A stretch of DNA of 64,000 nt from a virus: positions 186,001-250,000 of IMG/VR virus record IMGVR_UViG_3300034072_002211. One strand, written 5' to 3'. This document shows positions 54,563-62,450 of the stretch, one piece after another. The position numbers were made by a program, and so were the translations under genes. Every line of letters starts with the position of its first letter. The first letter of the stretch is position 1. A model generated the notes under the pieces. That model was not told the origin of the DNA and made no database searches. It saw only the letters and a list, made by a program, of their open reading frames with translations.

Positions 54563-55113
54563 TACTTGCCATACCAGTGAGGGGTGCGGAGCCGCGGGTC
54601 GAACTGGCCAACCCAATGGTCCCTGAACTTTGCCACCGTCAAGTGGAGACCAAAGTTGTAGGGCAGGTTGAACTCTTCGGCGCGGAGATCAAGAAGCCAG
54701 GGGCACTTGACGTCCACAAAGAAGAACTCACCCTTGGCGCACTGAACATGCGGGCTGTAGAGGAAATCAACCTCACGGCCCTGATACTTGCCCCACAGGG
54801 CCTGCCGGTGGTGCTTGGGCACATTGCGGAGATCACCCTCGCCGCGCAAGATGCTGATGTGCGCGTCGTAGCTGGGCTGAAGAACACCGTGGCCCTCAAC
54901 GCCAGTCATGTTGATGAGCTCACGGTCGATGAACCAGCGGAACAGCCGCGTGATCTCGCGGTCCACTTCCAGAACCAACCAACCTGTGGTGTTGCTCTTG
55001 TTGGCCCGCTTGGGATCATAGACCAAGCGACCCCGTGACTTGAGCCAGCCGGGCTCGCTCATCATGAGCTTGGGGCGCTGAATCTCGCGCCGAGCGGGAG
55101 AAAGAATCGTCAT
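54562..55113 (-). CDS. 2H-phosphoesterase-like protein, 183 aa
   Basis: Two Hx(S/T) motifs at YDAHISILRG (H85, S87) and FGLHLTVAKF (H157, T159), about 70 residues apart, define the 2H superfamily (LigT, CPDase, Acb1). Strands around them fit. Members open cyclic or 2',5'-linked nucleotides; T4 Acb1 of this superfamily degrades CBASS signals. Specific substrate here is unknown. Start after a shared-class promoter. Confidence 0.7.
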   Translation of the reverse strand: MTILSPARREIQRPKLMMSEPGWLKSRGRLVYDPKRANKSNTTGWLVLEVDREITRLFRWFIDRELINMTGVEGHGVLQPSYDAHISILRGEGDLRNVPKHHRQALWGKYQGREVDFLYSPHVQCAKGEFFFVDVKCPWLLDLRAEEFNLPYNFGLHLTVAKFRDHWVGQFDPRLRTPHWYGK

Positions 55114-55119
55114 GTCACC

Positions 55120-55149
55120 TGTTTAGCACAGGACTGGTGTGAGTCAACC
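55120..55149 (-). promoter_or_regulatory. Palindromic-class promoter
   Basis: GGTTGACT, 16-bp spacer, TGCTAAACA; ACACCAGTCCT..AGGTGAC arms. Drives 55113. Confidence 0.7.
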
Positions 55150-55158
55150 AAAGAAAAA

Positions 55159-55183
55159 GGAGAGCGGGACAAGCCCGCTCTCC
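55159..55183 (-). terminator. Strong rho-independent terminator
   Basis: GGAGAGCGGG / CCCGCTCTCC stem followed by TTTTTCTTT on the minus strand, after 55209-55583. Confidence 0.8.
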
Positions 55184-55208
55184 ACCCTGGTGCGACCCTC
55201 AGGGTAAC

Positions 55209-55583
55209 TTATGCGGCTTCGACAAACTTGCGCTTGCCATGATCCCAGTCGTAGGACTTGCCGCCCATACGGAGCGCCACGAGCGCCTCGAGGTTGATGT
55301 TGCGGAACGCGCCCTTCTCGAGCTCATCCTCGCTCTTGCCGGCGTTGTGAGGCGCCTTGGGATCCAGCTTCTGCATATCGAACACAGTGAGCAGGTTGTG
55401 CTTCGCGGGATCGTAGCTCTGACCGACTCCCTTGACACCCTTCTTCACGCCCCGGCGGCAGTTCATCGTGCGGAGGCTGGGCTCACCGGGCTTTGCGGTG
55501 CGCTTGACGAAGTCCACGGTGAAGAGCTGACCGCCCTTGGTGTTCTCGAGGAACTGATCCAGCGTCATTTCGGCGCGTGCCAT
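55209..55583 (-). CDS. SH3-beta-barrel-like phage protein, 124 aa
   Basis: FTVDFVKRTAKPGEPSLRTMNCRRGVKKGVKG and FRNINLEALVALRMGGKSY match a small beta-barrel fold protein widely seen in phages as 'SH3 fold-containing'. Function unknown. GGGAGATCGCACA precedes the ATG; own terminator shows it is monocistronic and perhaps highly expressed. Confidence 0.7.
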   Translation of the reverse strand: MARAEMTLDQFLENTKGGQLFTVDFVKRTAKPGEPSLRTMNCRRGVKKGVKGVGQSYDPAKHNLLTVFDMQKLDPKAPHNAGKSEDELEKGAFRNINLEALVALRMGGKSYDWDHGKRKFVEAA

Positions 55584-55650
55584 TGTGCGATCTCCCTAAA
55601 GTTGATACAGATCAAATAACAGGGAAATCGCACCTTGTCAACCGCGCATC

Positions 55651-56076
55651 TTACTTCGATCTGCGAGCAGCCTTGCGAGCCGCTGCTCTTGCCCCTGCTC
55701 CCTTGATCATCGCTGCGGGCCGCTGAGCCCTCAAGAGGCGGGAAATGCGAGGAGTTGTGCCTGACGTGCTTGTTTCCTTGGGAGGCATTGAGACGTGCTC
55801 TGCGCCCTCGGGATTGATCCGCTTGATGCGGTCGGAACCCTTGGGAGCAATGGTGAGCTCATGGTCACAAGCCTTCAGCATAGCTCGCACGGTAGCAAGC
55901 TGCGGGAACATCGTTTCCCTGTAGAGCCACTTGCTGATCGTCTGTGGGGTTGGACCCCCGCGTTCATGAACCCGCTTGAAGGAGTGGCCCGAGTTGAGGA
56001 CCACCGCCACACAGTCGTCCCTCAGATCCTCGAGGTCCGTCAAAGGTTCACGCTTCATTGGTACTTTTCGTGCCAC
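55651..56076 (-). CDS. HTH (Xre-like) DNA-binding protein, 141 aa
   Basis: RVHERGGPTPQTISKWLYRETMFPQLATVRAMLKACDHEL (about residues 37-76) is an Xre-type HTH. The tail is Arg/Ala-rich (GARAAARKAARRSK). GTG start after AGGAGATCGACCG. Likely a repressor or replication-linked regulator. Follows the ParB-like gene. Confidence 0.75.
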   Translation of the reverse strand: MARKVPMKREPLTDLEDLRDDCVAVVLNSGHSFKRVHERGGPTPQTISKWLYRETMFPQLATVRAMLKACDHELTIAPKGSDRIKRINPEGAEHVSMPPKETSTSGTTPRISRLLRAQRPAAMIKGAGARAAARKAARRSK

Positions 56077-56087
56077 CGGTCGATCTC

Positions 56088-57422
56088 CTAGAGTTGCGGC
56101 AATTCCCACTTGACCTTGATCGTGCCGCCCTTTGTGGGCTTACGCTTGCGGAAAGCAAGGAAGCCCCTAAAGAGCAATTCGATCTTCTGTTCCCTCACAA
56201 TACCACTGAGGTCCATCAGCTTCTCGCGAGTAATGTAGGCCGCGCTGTCAGCTGCGATGTTCACGCCAGTGATGACCTGCTCCAGGAATTCCTTGGCGTC
56301 CTTCTCGTCCACCTTCATGAATTCATAATAGCAGAATCCCACCACACTCGGCGGAGCGAGACGCTTGGCCTTGTTTCCAAACTTGTAGGGAAACTGAGCG
56401 GCTTCGTCGATCAACCGATCGTCTTTGGCCCGCTCATAAACATCTGGTCCCGAGATGCGATTGAGGTTCGCAAATCCTCGTCCCTCGTTGCGCTCATAAG
56501 AGAGCACAAAGCGGCTGATAGCTGCCATCGTGGTGGGCTGAGTGAATCCATCTGCGCTCAACTGATCGTGTGGACCACGGTTGGCACCAGTGTCCACGGT
56601 CTTGCGCGTTTGCCGCTCAACACCAAAGACGAACAGCACGGGAATGCCAATGCCAGTTTCGAGGACCGCATAGCTGCGATGCTGGCCATTGTTCATCAGC
56701 CCTTCCTTGCTGATGATGATCGTCTCGCCGTTGAACTCCCAGCGGTTGTTCGCAATGTCGTCCACATATTGAGCCAACTTTGCGATGCGGATCGGCCGGT
56801 TGCCCTCATTGTTGTCGATGAGCACCTGAGCCAGAGCCGGCGTGAGAATTGCCTGCTCAGTGTGGACTTGCCGATTGCCCATCTTGACGCGAGTGTTGAA
56901 CCACGCCGTTGCGACCTCGGGATCGTTGAGGTCTCCTGCGTCAGCAGTCTGTTCCTCGAGAATGTCTTCCTGGAAGTGGGTGGCGGGGAAGTGATGCTCA
57001 GGATCAGCTTCTCGCTTCAACGCTTCCACATCCATGAACGCGTCGGTCACATTGTCGGGAAGATCTCCCTTGAATGCGATCCGATTGTGCTCAGGATCAT
57101 ATTCACCCATGAGCTTTTGCGCCGTCATCTCTGTCTCTGGCGTCTTGATGCCAGAGAGATGATGCTCGCCCAGGCTTGATGCCCAGGCAAAATTACCCCG
57201 CACCGCATGGCTAAGCTTGACGCCCTCTTGCCCCAGCTGAGCGGTCAGGACACCCGACTGCTGACTGAGCCGGACCTTCTGGTAATCCTCAGGAACGTGC
57301 TCGAGGAACTCTTTGCTAACGCCCAGGCTCCAGACCAGTCGGGGCGTTGCTTTGCTGCCCATTCGCAATGCGCTCAAGCGCATGTCAACTGGGATTGTTC
57401 GTTCTGCCGTGATGCTAGTCAC
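56088..57422 (-). CDS. ParB/DGQHR-domain-like protein, 444 aa
   Basis: NRPIRIAKLAQYVDDIANNRWEFNGETIIISKEG, then MNNGQHRSYAVLETGIGIPVLFVFGVERQTRKTVDTGANRG (about 225-300), matches the ParB-like/DGQHR group common in phages and mobile elements. Expected to bind or hydrolyse nucleotide and DNA. The 440-aa length includes N- and C-terminal parts I cannot name. Overlaps the RHH gene by eight bases. Confidence 0.7.
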   Translation of the reverse strand: MTSITAERTIPVDMRLSALRMGSKATPRLVWSLGVSKEFLEHVPEDYQKVRLSQQSGVLTAQLGQEGVKLSHAVRGNFAWASSLGEHHLSGIKTPETEMTAQKLMGEYDPEHNRIAFKGDLPDNVTDAFMDVEALKREADPEHHFPATHFQEDILEEQTADAGDLNDPEVATAWFNTRVKMGNRQVHTEQAILTPALAQVLIDNNEGNRPIRIAKLAQYVDDIANNRWEFNGETIIISKEGLMNNGQHRSYAVLETGIGIPVLFVFGVERQTRKTVDTGANRGPHDQLSADGFTQPTTMAAISRFVLSYERNEGRGFANLNRISGPDVYERAKDDRLIDEAAQFPYKFGNKAKRLAPPSVVGFCYYEFMKVDEKDAKEFLEQVITGVNIAADSAAYITREKLMDLSGIVREQKIELLFRGFLAFRKRKPTKGGTIKVKWELPQL

Positions 57423-57663
57423 GAGTCTTCTCCGATCTCACAAATGCGACCATGCGGTCGGTAAAAGACTTCTCCACGGATTCACGCTCCGTGGTGAAGT
57501 GTTCAAGGGCTTCAGCGAGGTTGGGGTTCAGTTCTGGGTCAAAGAAAAGCAGAATTGCTCGACTTGCCAGAACTTGCTTCGTCATCCCCGTTCGCTTGCT
57601 CACCACATCGAGGGCACTACTGGCCTCTCTGGTGATGGCTACACTGGTATGGGTTGACGTCAT
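57415..57663 (-). CDS. Ribbon-helix-helix regulator, 82 aa
   Basis: SVAITREASSALDVVSKRTGMTKQVLASRAILLFF has the RHH order (beta strand, helix, turn, helix). Probably autoregulates through the palindrome TATAGagctgCTATA at 57692-57706. The start codon is next to a hairpin (57664-57685) that holds GAGAGG, the likely ribosome-binding site. Confidence 0.75.
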   Translation of the reverse strand: MTSTHTSVAITREASSALDVVSKRTGMTKQVLASRAILLFFDPELNPNLAEALEHFTTERESVEKSFTDRMVAFVRSEKTRD

Positions 57664-57685
57664 GTGGGCCTCTCGTTTGGCCCAC
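57664..57685 (-). promoter_or_regulatory. Leader hairpin hiding the ribosome-binding site
   Basis: GTGGGCC/GGCCCAC stem with GAGAGG in its 8-base loop, immediately before the ATG at 57663. Confidence 0.55.
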
Positions 57686-57691
57686 AGAACT

Positions 57692-57706
57692 TATAGAGCT
57701 GCTATA
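57692..57706. promoter_or_regulatory. Candidate operator palindrome
   Basis: TATAG-AGCTG-CTATA, upstream of the RHH gene; a second CTATAG word lies at about 57723-57728. Confidence 0.55.
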
Positions 57707-57718
57707 ACGTGTCAATAG

Positions 57719-58156
57719 TCAAGCTATAGACGAAATCTCGCGCTCCAAAATGTCATCAGCAACTGAGAAAAGTTGTGCTTTTTGAACGAGTTGTAGAGCT
57801 ATCGGTGTGGAACGGGTAGGATGATTGAGTTCAAGACTGATGAGGCAGGTCCTATAACTGAACAAGTCAGTAGCCTCAACATTACCGAGGTTTATCAGCA
57901 AATGAAAGTGCCTGAACTCGGCTTTGCGAGCCTCAAGAACATCCTTGAACCGCTGTATAAACCACGGTCCACCAGCCCTCGCGATCATGCCTTTGTCAGC
58001 AAAGAAGCGACCCTTGGGCTCATGCTTCATGAGTTCAAAACCCAACATGGGTGTGGTGAGGCAGATGCTTGTGTGATTGTTGGAGAACCTGCCCAGGAAC
58101 TCCTGTCCCCTGAATATGCGGGCAGTATCAACGACGTTAGGAACTAGCTTGCTCAT
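57719..58156 (-). CDS. Hypothetical protein, 145 aa
   Basis: Soluble, mixed composition (GGPWFIQRFKDVLEARKAEF). Unrecognised. Upstream there is no strong Shine-Dalgarno; it may be served from the 58.2-kb promoter region. Confidence 0.65.
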   Translation of the reverse strand: MSKLVPNVVDTARIFRGQEFLGRFSNNHTSICLTTPMLGFELMKHEPKGRFFADKGMIARAGGPWFIQRFKDVLEARKAEFRHFHLLINLGNVEATDLFSYRTCLISLELNHPTRSTPIALQLVQKAQLFSVADDILEREISSIA

Positions 58157-58176
58157 GCGCCTAAGCTACAGATAAT

Positions 58177-58212
58177 GACGGGGAGGACAAGCCTGAGCCT
58201 CTCCTCCCCGTC
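58177..58212. other. Long GC-rich hairpin
   Basis: Perfect 11-bp arms GACGGGGAGGA / TCCTCCCCGTC with a 14-base loop between the RNA region and the 58156 start. No clear T tract; either a terminator or leader element. Confidence 0.5.
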
Positions 58213-58424
58213 ACCGTTAGCCTGTTTACCTAGCACGTCTATGTCGGGTCGCAAGTCAACATAGACGCTACTATCCCGCACTCCTCTGCGCCAGGCCAAG
58301 AAACTCTAGAGCCCCCGACGCTGGCCTGTTCGTTCACTGTGGCAAACGACACCCTCAACAGGCCACAAGGACACCGTAGAGCAAGATCCACAGATTTCAA
58401 GCGGTAATTGGCGAAATGCTTTGG
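58213..58424 (-). ncRNA. Candidate structured RNA, about 210 nt
   Basis: Gene-free between 58156 and 58425. Inverted repeats GGCCTGTT/AACAGGCC (58323-58330 with 58357-58364) and GTCTATGT/ACATAGAC (58237-58244 with 58259-58266) could form hairpins on either strand. No convincing frame. No clear -10 at the upstream side. Confidence 0.4.
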
Positions 58425-58919
58425 TTATTGCGACGAGTCGTGCACTTTGGCAGATGAGTGTGTGATAATTGCGACACACGTGAGCACAAAGCCCAGGGGC
58501 AAAAACGACCACAATCCGACTCGGACAGCAAGGCTTCCTACCGCCTCGAGGTCTCGGAAAGTCAGATAGCCGGCCATGTGGAACACGAACGCGACAATGA
58601 ATGCCACGAACACTAGCGCCACTGGAATCAGCAGAGCACCCAGCCAGGCTTCGCCGATCTTGCCCATGAGAGTCGTGGGAGCCGGCGGTGCCTGTTCGAG
58701 CACCTTCCAGCCCAACTTCGACGCGGCTTCATCGGCGTAGCGGTCAGCTGATACCTTGTTGCTTGTGAAATATGTGAGGCGCACGTGGACCCCTTCAGGG
58801 GTCTCTAAGTGGCTTTCATAGGACTCTGGCTGCTCCGGCGCGCTGGGCGTCGGAATGAACATCGTGGTCATCTGAGGCCCGTTGGGCCCTTGCGTCACGC
58901 CGAAAGCAATCTGTGTCAT
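58425..58919 (-). CDS. Two-helix membrane protein, 164 aa
   Basis: Hydrophobic segments at about 95-118 (LIPVALVFVAFIVAFVFHMAG) and 130-152 (VGLWSFLPLGFVLTCVAII). The N-terminal 80 residues are soluble with beta strands. Unknown role; possibly placed at the inner membrane. Confidence 0.7.
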   Translation of the reverse strand: MTQIAFGVTQGPNGPQMTTMFIPTPSAPEQPESYESHLETPEGVHVRLTYFTSNKVSADRYADEAASKLGWKVLEQAPPAPTTLMGKIGEAWLGALLIPVALVFVAFIVAFVFHMAGYLTFRDLEAVGSLAVRVGLWSFLPLGFVLTCVAIITHSSAKVHDSSQ

Positions 58920-58954
58920 GTGCCCAAAGATAAACCCTGGGCTCAGAATGTCAA

Positions 58955-59254
58955 CTACATGAAGGTGACACGGAGGTAGGTTGTTTCTTCGGCACGTCTC
59001 GGACCCTGATCTACCACGGGACCCGTGATAGTCTCGAGGTAAGCGAACTCATAGGTGCCGTCCTTGTCCTTGACGGTAGAGAAGAGAAGCTCACGCATCT
59101 GCTTCTTGTTGAGTTCGTTGTCGATGATCATGCGGAAGATTCGCCTACCGTCGTGATCCACAAAGTGGGCGACATTGACATAGATGCCTAGCTTCTCAGC
59201 CACGGCTTCAGTGAGGAGGTGACCAACGGGATAGTCACGCGCGTCTAGGTGCAT
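58955..59254 (-). CDS. Hypothetical protein, 99 aa
   Basis: Mixed alpha/beta (GIYVNVAHFVDHDGRRIFRMIIDNELNKK). No family. Monocistronic-looking, ends before the 58919 gene. Confidence 0.7.
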   Translation of the reverse strand: MHLDARDYPVGHLLTEAVAEKLGIYVNVAHFVDHDGRRIFRMIIDNELNKKQMRELLFSTVKDKDGTYEFAYLETITGPVVDQGPRRAEETTYLRVTFM

Positions 59255-59294
59255 AGAGACCTCGTAGGAGAGGGGTTGCTCTCCTACTTAGTCC

Positions 59295-60827
59295 TCATGC
59301 GGCGTAACTGACCTGCCCTTCCCAGTTGCCAACATACTTGTTACCAACCCGCTTCTTGCTGGTCTCGTAAACTGCCAGGACGTCCGGAAGGATGCTGTAG
59401 AGGACATTGATCTGTCCGTCCTGGAAGATCTGCTTACCCGTCTGCCGGTTGACCATTGCGTGAAGGCTGGGGTTGTCAATGGCCATGCGAATCTTGGGAG
59501 CCATGACCTCGAACTCCTTAGCGCCCATCCCGAACCATTCAAAGACCATAGTGGAGATCGTAGCGTTGACCATCACGCCGTGGCCCTTACGGCAAAGTGG
59601 GCAGGTGCTGTTCTGCTTGATGTTGTAAACGTGACCGCAAGGATCGGAGCAGCGAGTCCAGACGTTGTCCTGCTTTGCGTAGGTCTTTGCGCTGATCTCA
59701 CGGTCCTCGCCCTCGAGGACCAAGCCCTTGGCCGCGCGGGGCCACTCGATGGCTTCCACGTAGCCATGCTCCTTGAGGTTGCCCTCGAAGTCGTAGATAA
59801 AGCCTTCGGGCTTGCCCTCACACTTGCGAAGCACTCGGCCGCACATTTGCTGGTAGAACGCAATGTTGCCGACCTTGCGAGTGAGGAAGCAGAACTTGGC
59901 CAGCTTCTCGTCAAAGCCCTCGCAAAGAGCGTCAACGCTGATCAGCACCTCAGTCTCGCCCCGGTGGAAGCGCGCGAAGATTTCCTCACGGACCTTAGCA
60001 GCCTGACGGGGCACATAGTCGACATCACCAACCACACCCTTGCCTGCCGTGACCACCTCGCACTTGATGCCCTCACCCAGGAACTGCGCTTCCAGCATCT
60101 TGCTATGGTTGGTGTCGTCGGTGAAAACAATCGTGCGCTTGTTGGAATGACCAGCAGTGGCGAGCAGCCAGGTCTTCGCCACGTGGGCACCGGGGGTTTC
60201 AAAGTAGCGGGGACGGGCAAGATCACCGCGCGCGATCAGCTCGCTCATTGTGGCCGCGATCACAATGCGATCACCATACCATTCCTCGAGGCTCTCACCC
60301 GGATCGTTCTTCTCACGGTAAGGAGTTGCGGTGAAGCCGACCACCTTTGCGTTGGGCCAGTTCTTGCGAATCTTCTGGAACTCAGCAGCCGTTGCCTTGT
60401 GGGCTTCGTCGAAGAGGATCATTGTGGGAACAAACGAGGGGTCAAAATAGAGATCGTTCGTGACGTTGATGTCCAGGGTGTTGGTCATCGTCTTGGGGAG
60501 AGTCACAAGCAGGTTGCGCTTATAATCACACACAAGCGGATGGCTTTCTGCGCCAACGAGGTAGCTCTCAATTTTGTCGTGGAGGGCGGAGGTCTCAACT
60601 CCAAAGCCATGCTCCATGGTTGCGACCGTCTGGCCCAGGAGGACCTGAAGGTTCACAATAACCAGCACCCGGCCGCCGCGCTGAATTTCCTCATGCGCGA
60701 CATCGCCCATGACCACAGTCTTGCCATAGCCCGTTGGAGCCACCACCAGAGCAGACGGATTTTTCTCTAGCAAGCTAAACACTTGCTTAGTTACGTTGCG
60801 CTGTTCCTCGCGGGGCTTGATTCGCAT
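59295..60827 (-). CDS. SF2 DNA/RNA helicase with zinc-binding tail, 510 aa
   Basis: Walker A APTGYGKT (30-37), DEAH (140-143), TATP (165-168), then the second RecA domain with VLISVDALCEGFDE and QMCGRVLRK (motif V/VI). Near residue 395-418 are cysteine pairs (CSDPCGH and CPLCRKG) that suit a zinc ribbon. Unwinds or translocates on duplexes; probably DNA replication or repair. Well-formed promoter upstream. Confidence 0.8.
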   Translation of the reverse strand: MRIKPREEQRNVTKQVFSLLEKNPSALVVAPTGYGKTVVMGDVAHEEIQRGGRVLVIVNLQVLLGQTVATMEHGFGVETSALHDKIESYLVGAESHPLVCDYKRNLLVTLPKTMTNTLDINVTNDLYFDPSFVPTMILFDEAHKATAAEFQKIRKNWPNAKVVGFTATPYREKNDPGESLEEWYGDRIVIAATMSELIARGDLARPRYFETPGAHVAKTWLLATAGHSNKRTIVFTDDTNHSKMLEAQFLGEGIKCEVVTAGKGVVGDVDYVPRQAAKVREEIFARFHRGETEVLISVDALCEGFDEKLAKFCFLTRKVGNIAFYQQMCGRVLRKCEGKPEGFIYDFEGNLKEHGYVEAIEWPRAAKGLVLEGEDREISAKTYAKQDNVWTRCSDPCGHVYNIKQNSTCPLCRKGHGVMVNATISTMVFEWFGMGAKEFEVMAPKIRMAIDNPSLHAMVNRQTGKQIFQDGQINVLYSILPDVLAVYETSKKRVGNKYVGNWEGQVSYAA

Positions 60828-60862
60828 TTGTTGACTCCGGTTATATCCGATCTCTTGCCACC

Positions 60863-60892
60863 TGTATAAAGAGGTGAGGCAAGCGAGTCAAC
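60863..60892 (-). promoter_or_regulatory. Helicase promoter
   Basis: TTGACT, 17-bp spacer, TATACA on the minus strand. Not of the palindromic class. Confidence 0.65.
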
Positions 60893-61200
60893 TCTGGTTT
60901 TCACCTTTTTTTGCTCGATCTAGATTCACCGGTGACTCTATCCCAGCCGAGCCACACCATCCTCCACGAGATCCCGAACCAACCGGGGTACCGCTTCATC
61001 GGACCTCACCGCGCCAGACTACTTTGCTTGGGTCTCGAGCCCCGCCCGTTTCATCTCAGTGAATCGATCTCTGCTGGAGGGGGTCCTCATTCCCTCACCG
61101 AACGGAAGCACCCATGAAAGCAGGATAGGCCGTAGCTAAAGCCGCCGTTCAAAGCACCAAGAACCTGCGGGCTTTCCCCACCTGTTCCTCAGCAGTTATG
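60893..61200 (-). ncRNA. Candidate structured RNA, about 300 nt
   Basis: No credible frame between the helicase promoter and 61205. It has its own promoter at 61205-61233. Contains helices such as CTATCC/GGATAG and short GC-rich hairpins (GGGAAAGCCC). Family not recognised; second of two adjacent RNA-like regions. Confidence 0.45.
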
Positions 61201-61204
61201 GTGA

Positions 61205-61233
61205 TGTTAAGGTGAAACTGCGGTGCTTGTCAA
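61205..61233 (-). promoter_or_regulatory. Leftward promoter before the second RNA region
   Basis: TTGACA, 17-bp spacer, TTAACA. Confidence 0.55.
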
Positions 61234-61234
61234 G

Positions 61235-61699
61235 CTGCCAAACAGAAAAGTTTTGGGTTGCAAGACCGGTTTCCCCTCAATCCCGGCACCGCCCCGTCCC
61301 AGGGCCTCACTGATGCGTCCTTGTTGTCGGGCTCAGGCTTTGTCATCATCCCATTTGGCCTAACACGGAAAGCCCTAAGGCTATACCGATGCCGCTGGGC
61401 GTCTTCCTTCCATCTCGCCAGACCACTCATTAGAAAAACACCTGAGCAGTCCCAACGGGGTACGATCCCGTTGCACAACTTGCAACCCAAAACTCCCGAT
61501 TCAATGTCTGGCGTCCACACTACCAGCACCGGCTTGACAGGGCTATTCAAGAACCCCTGGGGACTCCATCCCCTTGCCTAAAGCACCATAGGTGAGCACA
61601 CACTCAACAGGGAATTGAACCCCGCGCCGCTTGAGGATCTGCTTCCACGTCCGGCCGGACCGCTTCCACAGGGCCACGGCCCCATCATCGAATCGTCCT
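61235..61699 (-). ncRNA. Structured non-coding RNA with pseudoknot, about 465 nt
   Basis: Gene-free with a strong promoter at 61701-61729. A 16-bp helix joins 61249-61264 and 61479-61494 (AGTTTTGGGTTGCAAG and complement). An 8-bp helix CGCCAGAC/GTCTGGCG (61416-61423 with 61506-61513) interleaves with it, giving a pseudoknot. Also AACGGG/CCCGTT (61454-61472), the palindrome GTCCGGCCGGAC (61649-61660), and a T-arm-like CGGGGTTCAATTCCCTG on the minus strand (61608-61624). Not a tRNA, RNase P or tmRNA that I can recognise. Confidence 0.6.
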
Positions 61700-61700
61700 C

Positions 61701-61729
61701 TTTCTAAAAGAAAGCCGCGTTCAAGTCAA
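61701..61729 (-). promoter_or_regulatory. Promoter of the structured RNA
   Basis: TTGACT, 17-bp spacer, TAGAAA; its -35 overlaps the terminator of the gene at 61761. Confidence 0.7.
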
Positions 61730-61758
61730 GAAGGGTGGCTAGAAGCCACCCTTCTTGA
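61726..61758 (-). terminator. Strong hairpin terminator
   Basis: 15-bp arms TCAAGAAGGGTGGCT / AGCCACCCTTCTTGA with a three-base loop, right after the stop of 61761-62357. Confidence 0.75.
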
Positions 61759-61760
61759 TA

Positions 61761-62357
61761 TCAGCCGACCTTGACGGTGAGCTGGGCTTCGAGGTAAATC
61801 TTCTCGCTATGGCCGAGCGAGACGCCATCGGAACCACCGCCCTTGGACGTGCTCTCCAGCATCATTGCGGATGCTGCATAGCTGGCACCACGCGCGTTGC
61901 TCATGATGTCGCGAGCGATTGCCTCACCGAACTCGATGCGCGTCACAGTGCCGCTCAGCTTCTCGGCTTCGGCCTTGGCCTTCTCGATGAGTGCAACACG
62001 GAGATCGCTCTCGGCCTTGCGCTTCTCATGGAGCGGGATGCTGGCGTCGATGTTGTTGATTGCGATGGTCAGCTTGCCCTGCTCGCTCAGCTGGTCGCAC
62101 TTCAGTGCCAGCTGGTCGTTCTGCGTGGCGTCGATGCGGGTCGAAGCCTGAACACGGAACGTGAAGCCATCGGGCTGGTAGGTGAAGTTGCTGAAAGCCC
62201 AGCTGACTTCCGGGAAGAGCTTCTTGGCCAGTTCGAGGGCCGCAGCTTCGAGGGCCGGACGATCCTGGCCATTGACGACGCCCTGGATCCAGGCGCTGAT
62301 CTTCACGGTGGTATTGGTGATCGTGACCTCGTCGGTCATGTTGAATTTGATCTTCAT
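61761..62357 (-). CDS. SIMPL (DUF541)-like protein, 198 aa
   Basis: Alternating strands and a helix KRKAESDLRVALIEKAKAEAEKLSGTVTRIEFGE near 115-150 resemble the SIMPL/DUF541 fold. No signal peptide, unlike bacterial relatives. Function unknown. The ATG at 62357 is chosen because GGAGCAATCC precedes it; own terminator. Confidence 0.65.
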   Translation of the reverse strand: MKIKFNMTDEVTITNTTVKISAWIQGVVNGQDRPALEAAALELAKKLFPEVSWAFSNFTYQPDGFTFRVQASTRIDATQNDQLALKCDQLSEQGKLTIAINNIDASIPLHEKRKAESDLRVALIEKAKAEAEKLSGTVTRIEFGEAIARDIMSNARGASYAASAMMLESTSKGGGSDGVSLGHSEKIYLEAQLTVKVG

Positions 62358-62420
62358 GGATTGCTCCCGCGCGTGATTGCGACTTCGTCTATGCGCGAGC
62401 TCATGCCGAAAAGTCAAGGA

Positions 62421-62444
62421 AATGGCGGCGTTTCCGCCGCCATT
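62421..62444 (-). terminator. Rho-independent-like terminator
   Basis: AATGGCGGCG / CGCCGCCATT arms after the spanin operon. Confidence 0.7.
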
Positions 62445-62450
62445 ACCGTC

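Noticed and set aside
56058-57179. 373-codon + strand frame opposite the ParB-like gene
   Set aside because: Shadow frame without promoter or ribosome-binding site.
57821-58147. Rightward 108-codon frame starting at 57821
   Set aside because: Opposes the 57719-58156 frame, has no ribosome-binding site, and its composition fits an antisense reading.
59460-60770. 436-codon + strand frame opposite the helicase
   Set aside because: Antisense shadow of a motif-rich helicase gene.
61608-61699. tRNA on the minus strand around the T-arm-like element
   Set aside because: No matching 5' acceptor strand or anticodon arm could be found.
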